Positions 58,596 through 64,000 of a DNA stretch of 64,000 nt are shown here, piece by piece (the stretch's first letter is position 1; each line of letters starts with the position of its first letter). The stretch lies in NCBI RefSeq assembly GCF_900187395.1, contig NZ_FYEZ01000003.1:62001-126000 (forward strand). Reading direction: 5' to 3'. Made by a program: the position numbers and the translations under genes. Under the pieces are notes generated by a model, which saw only the letters and a program-made list of their open reading frames with translations, ran no database searches and was not told where the DNA came from. This stretch comes from Kytococcus aerolatus. Its GTDB lineage: Bacteria; Actinomycetota; Actinomycetes; Actinomycetales; Dermatophilaceae.

Positions 58596-59719
58596 GCCGA
58601 CTCCTCGGCGACGGACGCCACGGCCAGCTTCCCAGCCCTCCCCGCGACCTCGGTCAGGGTGCTCGGGGAGACCCACTCGGAGAGACTCGTGACGCCCCCG
58701 TCGTGGATGGCCAGCACCTCGACGGGCTGCTCGTCATACATTGCCTCGACCTGCTGCGCCTTGCGCACCAGACGCTCCGCAGCCACGGCCGACGGACTGG
58801 TGCCCGGCTCGGCCACCACCGGCTGCTCGAAGGCCTGCACGAGACTCACCGGCTGGGTGTCCCGCACCATCACCAGCACGACCTCCGGCAGGGTGCGGTT
58901 GGCGAACGTGTTCTGCTTGCCCGAGGGCATGGACCGGACGAAGCTGGTCACGAACGCGTTGACCGCCCGCTCGGTCGCCTCTGCGTCTCCGAGATTCTCG
59001 AAGAGACTCGCGACGTTCACCGTGGCATAGCGATACAGGGTGGCCGAGGTGAACTCGATGGTGCCGATCATGCCGGCCCCGGTCTCGGCATCGGTGTTCA
59101 GGTCATCGACCGCGGTGTAGTAGTCGAACTCGTTGTCCCCCGCCTGTACACCGATGGCGTGCGCGACCTGGACAGCCGCGTCGACGTTCAGGTCAGGCGA
59201 CTCCGCCACCATGCGACCGAAGAGCGCGAGGTCGATCGACTGCGACTCGACCGCCGCCCGCTTCGCCCGGGCCTTGAACTCCTTGTCGTCCAGCCCTCCC
59301 GCCCGGCGGGCCAACGCGACATCCGCCAGCTCCCGGATCTGGTGGGCCCCCAGAAAGACCAGCGCCCGGGACTCGGGCTTCGCCCCCTCATCCTTCGCCT
59401 TGCGCTTGGGCACCTCCACCTTGATGCCCGCCTGCTCCAGGACACCCGTCGCCGCCTCCAGCGCCTCGGCCTCCTCCAGGTCACGCTGCATGAGCTCTCG
59501 AGCAACGAGCTCGACGATGCGCTTCGTCCGGGAGCCGAGATCCTCGGGAGCCAGCAGGCTGGGGAAGTCCTGCCGCACCGCTCGCTTCCAGGCCTGCGAG
59601 GAGACACGGGTCCGCCGAACGCCGCCGTACACCGCGGACTTCGGGCTGCCCGTGTCGTCGCGGTTGAGATTGGCCGGAGGGACGGTCTGCAGAACGTGGA
59701 TGTCGATGTAGCGGCTCAT
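58592..59719 (-). CDS. cas7e: Cascade backbone subunit Cas7e
   Basis: A 375-residue subunit that forms the crRNA-binding backbone of Cascade. The start YIDIHVLQTVPPANLNRDDTGSPKSAVYGGVRRTRVSSQAWKRAVR is the Cse4/CasC signature. An internal FDYYTAVDDLNTDAETGAGMIGTIEFTSATLYRYATV and PSGKQNTFANRTLPEVVLV are also typical. RBS-like GGCTGAC lies before the ATG, 3 bases after the cse2 stop. It is made in several copies per complex. Confidence 0.97.
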   Translation of the reverse strand: MSRYIDIHVLQTVPPANLNRDDTGSPKSAVYGGVRRTRVSSQAWKRAVRQDFPSLLAPEDLGSRTKRIVELVARELMQRDLEEAEALEAATGVLEQAGIKVEVPKRKAKDEGAKPESRALVFLGAHQIRELADVALARRAGGLDDKEFKARAKRAAVESQSIDLALFGRMVAESPDLNVDAAVQVAHAIGVQAGDNEFDYYTAVDDLNTDAETGAGMIGTIEFTSATLYRYATVNVASLFENLGDAEATERAVNAFVTSFVRSMPSGKQNTFANRTLPEVVLVMVRDTQPVSLVQAFEQPVVAEPGTSPSAVAAERLVRKAQQVEAMYDEQPVEVLAIHDGGVTSLSEWVSPSTLTEVAGRAGKLAVASVAEESA

Positions 59720-59722
59720 GGG

Positions 59723-60334
59723 TCAGCCTTCCTGGTTCTCGGCCGAGGCGTCGGCCTGGTCAGTGTGGGGAGAGGTCGTGGAGTCAGGGGTCCGGAGAGA
59801 ACGCACCCAGCGCAGGCGGACGCCGGGAGCGGTCCGAGGGTCCTGCAGCAGGACGAGGTCCACGCCGAGCCGGGCGTGGTCGATCGGGATCTGGTCGGCG
59901 CGGAGCTGCGTCACCAGCCCCCGGAGGTGGTGTGCCGCCTCTGTCAGGTCGGTGGCGGTCAGCACAGCTCCGAGACGGCGGTGGACACCGGCCTCACTGA
60001 CCAGCTGGGTGGCCACCAGAGAGCGGAGCCCCCGGCCCAGGTCCACCCCCGAGGCATGCATCGGAGCGGTTCTTCCCTGCTGGTGGAGCGCGTAGAACTG
60101 GAGTGCCAGGGAAACGGCCGTCTCGACCGGGTTCGGCTCGTCATCACGCCCCTGGAGCCCCGGGGGCACCACCTCGGCCACGAGCCCCCAACTCTCCACG
60201 TCACGCCCCCCGCGGCGCACGGCTGCGAGCTGGCCCTTGGCAGCGGGCGAGTCGGCCAGATAGCCATTCTGGAGGGAGTGGATTCGGTGAGCCAGCGCGT
60301 CATGGAGGTCACGTCTCTGGTCAGCGGTCAGCAC
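59723..60334 (-). CDS. cse2: Cascade small subunit Cse2 (CasB)
   Basis: A 203-residue helical small subunit. Blocks seen are LRRGGRDV-like AAVRRGGRDVESWGLV, LALQFYALHQQGRTAPMH, GVHRRLGAVLTATDLTEAAHHLRGLVTQLR and IDHARLGVDLVLLQDP, which fit the Cse2 fold. The start is a GTG (60332-60334), overlapping the cse1 3' end by 14 bases; a Pro-rich extension upstream in frame was left out. The tail is Ser/Thr/Asp-rich. It stabilises target DNA in Cascade. Confidence 0.93.
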   Translation of the reverse strand: MLTADQRRDLHDALAHRIHSLQNGYLADSPAAKGQLAAVRRGGRDVESWGLVAEVVPPGLQGRDDEPNPVETAVSLALQFYALHQQGRTAPMHASGVDLGRGLRSLVATQLVSEAGVHRRLGAVLTATDLTEAAHHLRGLVTQLRADQIPIDHARLGVDLVLLQDPRTAPGVRLRWVRSLRTPDSTTSPHTDQADASAENQEG

Positions 60335-61949
60335 GGGCGGCCTCCTCGGCAGCGGTGGTGGGCTCATCGGGCAGGGAAAAAGCGGTGTGCAGGGCACGCT
60401 GGAAATAGTGATCGGCACGCGGGACGTCCATGGCGTCACTCTCACGAGGAACCCAGGCCGCTGGAGGAGCAGTCCGGACCATCTCCGCCCCCAGGTCGCG
60501 CAGGATGCCCCGAGCCTCGGCGAACCACGCTCGGCGGCAGCTGTCGAGCTCTGCCGGGTCCACACTGGCGATCCATGCTCGAACGGGGGCGTCCAGGGCG
60601 GCGAAACCCTGCTGCCGCGCGGCTCGGGAGGCGGATTCCCCCGCGTCCCGCGAGAGGTCGTCCCGGTCACCGGCTGCGCGCGCCAGGTTGGCCGCGAGCC
60701 GACCCAGAGCCCGCACTCCTTGCTCTGCCGCCTCGACCCCTTCCACAAGCAACCCGGACACGGCGGGTTGGCCTGCTGAGAGGGCAGCCACGGGAAGAGC
60801 GAGGGAATCGTCCACCAGGTCACTGACGACGGCCGACTGCGTGCCGTACTCGACTCCGGACGCCCGAAACCGTCGTGGCGCGACATCAATCTTTCCCATC
60901 ACGGCCAGCTCCCCGATCCAGTTGACCACGGCCGGAGCTGGTGGCGCGGGGTACTTCGAGGGCCCGCCGGGCACCGCTCCGAGCAGCCTGGACACTCCCC
61001 GCCAGATCTGCACCGCAGGGTCCACCATCAACGGCATGAACACCGTGCGCCCGGCCTTCTTCGTCTGCGGATCGCTGTACCGCCAGATCGAGAACGGCTC
61101 CACCTGGTGCGCGTTCTGCTCGGAAAAGGCGTCACCGTTGGCGATGATCACACCAACCATCCGGCCCCCCTCACGGACGAGTCGGATCCGTCGGCTCTGC
61201 CAGGTCAGCAGATCCACCGGCCCATCCGGCAGGCGCTCCTGGCGCTCTGCCGTGGGGACCGGGCGCTCCCAGGCGGGGCGGTCCTCCTCGGAGTCTGCCC
61301 CAGCGAGCGGCTCAGTCTCCCGCGGCATGAGATTCAACATCAGGGTCTCGGCCAGCGTCTCCCCGAGCGCCACGACCAGGTGGAAGCGGCCCGCTGCGGC
61401 CGTCCCCATGGGGTAGCCCTTGCCCCCCTTGGCGTGAACATCACCCACGGCACCCGTCTTGATCCCCGAAGGATCGAAGGCCATGACCGTCACCAGCCAG
61501 AGCGCCGCCTCCCGCGCGGAGATGCTCTCGTAGGACGACCGTTGCCGACCGATGAACATCTGCTCGCCGGCCGGGACGTCCAGGATGAGCTTCTCCAGAC
61601 CGCTGTGCGTCCCCTTCGCCGTTCGGAGGCTCGGTGTCTGGAAGAACGGAGCCTCCTCGTCGAACAGGTCCCACCGACCCTCAGGGGCGTCCAGGTAATC
61701 CAGCACCTGCTCCGACCAGTCACCGGATTCCACCAGGTCTGCCCAGTCGTCCGGGCCCTCCACCCGCACGGCAGACCAGAGGATCGCCAGCGCCAGACGG
61801 AGCACCGCATCACGCTGGCAGGTGAGCTCCGGGGCCAAGTCGCTGAACTCCTCCGCTCGTGCGAAGAGCTCCCGGAGCCCGACGAGCTCCCGCCCTCCGT
61901 CCAGACGGAGGACGGGGATCCACCCCATCTCCCGCAGATCACTGGTCAT
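60321..61949 (-). CDS. cse1: Cascade large subunit Cse1 (CasA)
   Basis: A 542-residue large subunit that recognises the PAM and recruits Cas3. Seen are WIPVLRLDGGRELVGLRELF at the start, LRLALAILWSAV, DLFDEEAPFFQTPSL, and the long core LTWQSRRIRLVREGGRMVGV and FSIWRYSDPQTKKAGRTVFMPLM, all typical. The C-terminal four-helix bundle covers about 375-520. The gene overlaps cas3 by 11 bases at its start and cse2 by 14 bases at its end. Confidence 0.95.
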   Translation of the reverse strand: MTSDLREMGWIPVLRLDGGRELVGLRELFARAEEFSDLAPELTCQRDAVLRLALAILWSAVRVEGPDDWADLVESGDWSEQVLDYLDAPEGRWDLFDEEAPFFQTPSLRTAKGTHSGLEKLILDVPAGEQMFIGRQRSSYESISAREAALWLVTVMAFDPSGIKTGAVGDVHAKGGKGYPMGTAAAGRFHLVVALGETLAETLMLNLMPRETEPLAGADSEEDRPAWERPVPTAERQERLPDGPVDLLTWQSRRIRLVREGGRMVGVIIANGDAFSEQNAHQVEPFSIWRYSDPQTKKAGRTVFMPLMVDPAVQIWRGVSRLLGAVPGGPSKYPAPPAPAVVNWIGELAVMGKIDVAPRRFRASGVEYGTQSAVVSDLVDDSLALPVAALSAGQPAVSGLLVEGVEAAEQGVRALGRLAANLARAAGDRDDLSRDAGESASRAARQQGFAALDAPVRAWIASVDPAELDSCRRAWFAEARGILRDLGAEMVRTAPPAAWVPRESDAMDVPRADHYFQRALHTAFSLPDEPTTAAEEAARADR

Positions 61950-64000
61950 GCGACACCCGCTCCATGGTCAAACCCTCCTGCGGGGTGTAGGTGATGTTGA
62001 TGGCTCGATCGTGACACACGCCCATCATCCTGACAAGGTAGTAATGTGGGGATTCCTCGAGCGCGAGGACCGGCACCCCGCTGAGGCCGAGGGCGAACTC
62101 CCACGCCTCCGGCGTCTCGTCCCAGAGCGCCTGTTCAACCTCCGCGTTGTTCCACGCGCTGCCCGGGGGGAGGCGCACCGTGCAGTCATTGAGGAGGGCG
62201 GTCGTCGACTCGTCGGGAACGACCTCCCTGGGAACTGTCACCGGCTCCTCCGTCAGCCACGGGAGAATCCGCCACTCCCCGTTCACCACGGCCACGAGCA
62301 TGACCTCGAGCGTCTCCTCGATGTCCCGCACCGCCGCCCGCGCTGTGTCGCTCTGCTCCGGGTCCCCCACCTCACCGGCAGCCCATCCCTGGATGGGCCC
62401 CCGCCCCGGCTTCTTCAGGGCAAAGGCCTGAGCCCCCTTCTGCTGACGACGACGTTCGGCTGCGTCACGCTGCTCGGCCTCCTGCCAGAGCTCCTGCCAC
62501 CCGATCGGAACCTGTGGCGCGGTGGAGTAGGTCGAGGCCACCAGTCCGGGGATGTCTCCGGGTAGCTCGATGCCGGAATCTCCTCGGCTCTGCAACTCGC
62601 CCAAGGTGGCCAGCAGCAGTGACTCCGCGTACACGTAACTGCTCGCCCCGAAGTCCGGCACCCCCTCCGCGACCGCATGCCCCCCGACCCACAGGGTGGG
62701 GACCCGGCGCGCCGCAGGGCGCGAGCGATCGTGCCGATGCATCCTGCCGGCCCGCTGGAGCAGGAGGTCCATCGGCGCCAGATCCGAGATCATCGCGTCG
62801 AAATCGACATCGAGGGACTGCTCGACCACCTGCGTACCGACCACCACGTGGCGCGCCGGACGCTCCACACCATCCCGGGGTGGCCCGAAACGCTCCACCA
62901 GCTCCACGTCTCGACGGGCACGGTCAGCCGCCACGAACCGGGAATGGGTGAGAGTCACCTCCTGCTCCCCCAGAGTCGCCGCGACTTCGCGGAACAGTCT
63001 CTGGGCACGCCCGACGGTGTTCACCACCACGAGGACGCACCCGCCCTCGTCGTACAACTCCCGCGCACGGGCAGCCATGACCTGCAGATCCCCAGGCAGC
63101 ATCTCCACAGCCATCCAGTGACCGCGCCCACTGGGCGGCACCTCCGTCACCGAAGCCGACTCACCGGACACCCATGTCACCACCGGGTAGGCAGTGGTCT
63201 CCTCAACGGAGTCACTCTCGGGCGCGTAGGCGCTGATCAGCTCCTGCCGCCGAGCAGGCGGAAGGGTGGCTGAGAGCAGGATGGTCGGAACCCCGGCTGC
63301 ACCCAGCCAGGAGAGGACCCGTGTCAGGTAGACATTCATCCACGCGTCATAGGCGTGCACCTCGTCGATCACGACGACCTTGCCGTAGAGGCCGAGCATC
63401 CGGAGGGCCAGGTGCTTGGAGCGCAACGCTGCAAAAAGCACCTGATCGACCGTCCCCACGACGACATTCGCCAAGGTGCCCTTCTTCCGCCCCGACAACC
63501 ACTCGTGCACCACGACCCGATCCACCCTGGTCCCGCCCTCTCGGGACGACTCGGTGTCCACCTCACCGGGATGTGGGCGCAGACCTTGGTAGAGGCGGTT
63601 CATCCGCGCCTTGCCGTGCGCGAGGGTGATGCTCGCCCCCACCTTCATCTCCTCGCCGGGAAGGTGCTCCACCCAGGACACCACCCGCGAGAACATCGCG
63701 TCGGTGGTCGCCTGCGTGGGCAGGGCGACGAACACCCCACCGAGGCCGTGGCGGGCTGCCAGCACCTCGGCAGCCGCGAGCGCAGCCTCCGTCTTGCCCT
63801 CCCCCATCGGCGCCTCGATCACCATCAGACCGGGGGCACGACTCTCGCGGGCGACCCCGACGGCTGCCTCCTGGACAGGGCGAACAGTCGCTCCGGGCGG
63901 CAGGTCGAACCGGGACGCAACCAGGGACTGGGCGTCCCGGTCGAGCACCTCGGCAGGCTTCCAGGGCGAGGGCAGCCCCAGCTCCGTCAAACCGTCCTCC
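61939..64000 (-). CDS. cas3: CRISPR-associated helicase Cas3, C-terminal part
   Basis: The reading frame enters from the right edge, so only the last 687 or so residues are visible. The superfamily 2 helicase motifs are complete: APMGEGKTEAAL (Walker A), TLAHGKARMNRL, VVVIDEVHAYDAW (DEVH), ILLSATLPPARRQEL, VVGTQVVEQSLDVDFD and LLLQRAGRMHRH. The region upstream should hold the HD nuclease domain, which lies outside the window. Cas3 unwinds and degrades DNA marked by Cascade. The C-terminal accessory domain follows from about 62300. The gene overlaps cse1 by 11 bases. Confidence 0.97.
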   Translation of the reverse strand, partial: EDGLTELGLPSPWKPAEVLDRDAQSLVASRFDLPPGATVRPVQEAAVGVARESRAPGLMVIEAPMGEGKTEAALAAAEVLAARHGLGGVFVALPTQATTDAMFSRVVSWVEHLPGEEMKVGASITLAHGKARMNRLYQGLRPHPGEVDTESSREGGTRVDRVVVHEWLSGRKKGTLANVVVGTVDQVLFAALRSKHLALRMLGLYGKVVVIDEVHAYDAWMNVYLTRVLSWLGAAGVPTILLSATLPPARRQELISAYAPESDSVEETTAYPVVTWVSGESASVTEVPPSGRGHWMAVEMLPGDLQVMAARARELYDEGGCVLVVVNTVGRAQRLFREVAATLGEQEVTLTHSRFVAADRARRDVELVERFGPPRDGVERPARHVVVGTQVVEQSLDVDFDAMISDLAPMDLLLQRAGRMHRHDRSRPAARRVPTLWVGGHAVAEGVPDFGASSYVYAESLLLATLGELQSRGDSGIELPGDIPGLVASTYSTAPQVPIGWQELWQEAEQRDAAERRRQQKGAQAFALKKPGRGPIQGWAAGEVGDPEQSDTARAAVRDIEETLEVMLVAVVNGEWRILPWLTEEPVTVPREVVPDESTTALLNDCTVRLPPGSAWNNAEVEQALWDETPEAWEFALGLSGVPVLALEESPHYYLVRMMGVCHDRAINITYTPQEGLTMERVSHDQ

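Noticed and set aside
60335-60889. Longer cse2 frame reaching into cse1
   Set aside because: The added residues are Pro-rich shadow sequence of cse1; a GTG at 60332-60334 gives the normal Cse2 start and length.

Overview
The window is a chromosomal stretch of a very GC-rich actinobacterium, most likely of the order Micrococcales. The evidence is the GC content, frequent GTG starts, 4-base ATGA/GTGA gene overlaps, many leaderless-type promoters (a TANNNT box 6-8 bases before the start codon), a DtxR-type iron box, a GAF-ANTAR regulator, a mycothiol-type DinB protein and a DUF222-HNH protein. The species cannot be fixed from the sequence alone.

Layout. 1-15.4 kb holds mixed housekeeping and transport genes: the 5' end of an Mrp antiporter gene, LysE and DUF389 membrane proteins, a Tat-type metallophosphoesterase, MFS/GNAT/MerR genes, a SulP transporter, an FMN reductase, a UvrA-like ABC protein, a lytic transglycosylase and an mtnN operon. 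15.7-19.85 kb is a methionine operon on the minus strand: SAM-I riboswitch, 45-codon leader ORF, metY, metX and a short MetE-core methyltransferase. 20-28.8 kb holds a DSD1-type PLP enzyme, a DinB-type protein, a PEBP protein, an NYN-LOTUS protein, a siderophore-interacting protein behind an iron box, an inositol-phosphatase-like gene and two MFS genes. 28.8-34.2 kb holds an MMPL exporter with a 250-residue heptad region, its TetR regulator with a 28-base palindromic operator, and an APC permease. 34.2-38.8 kb holds a GAF-ANTAR regulator and a TPP-riboswitch-controlled thiamine ABC transporter (thiB-thiP-thiQ). 38.9-54.5 kb holds small membrane proteins, a TetR locus with a long inverted-repeat operator, a 2-oxoacid dehydrogenase E1alpha/E1beta/E2 operon, a two-component system, an NlpC/P60 hydrolase, and two M20 amidohydrolases flanking a DUF305 lipoprotein.

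54.5-64 kb is a complete-looking type I-E CRISPR-Cas locus, except that cas3 runs off the right edge. The order on the minus strand is cas3-cse1-cse2-cas7e-cas5e-cas6e-cas1e-cas2e, followed by a short leader and an array of 22 repeats and 21 spacers. Transcription of the array is in the same direction as the cas genes. Two neighbouring spacers differ by one base.

No plainly unknown multi-gene system was found. The most unusual items are the SAM-I riboswitch placed directly over the ribosome binding site of a leader peptide rather than of metY, the widespread leaderless start pattern, a two-copy palindromic intergenic repeat, the near-duplicate spacers, and the giant heptad insert in the MMPL protein.
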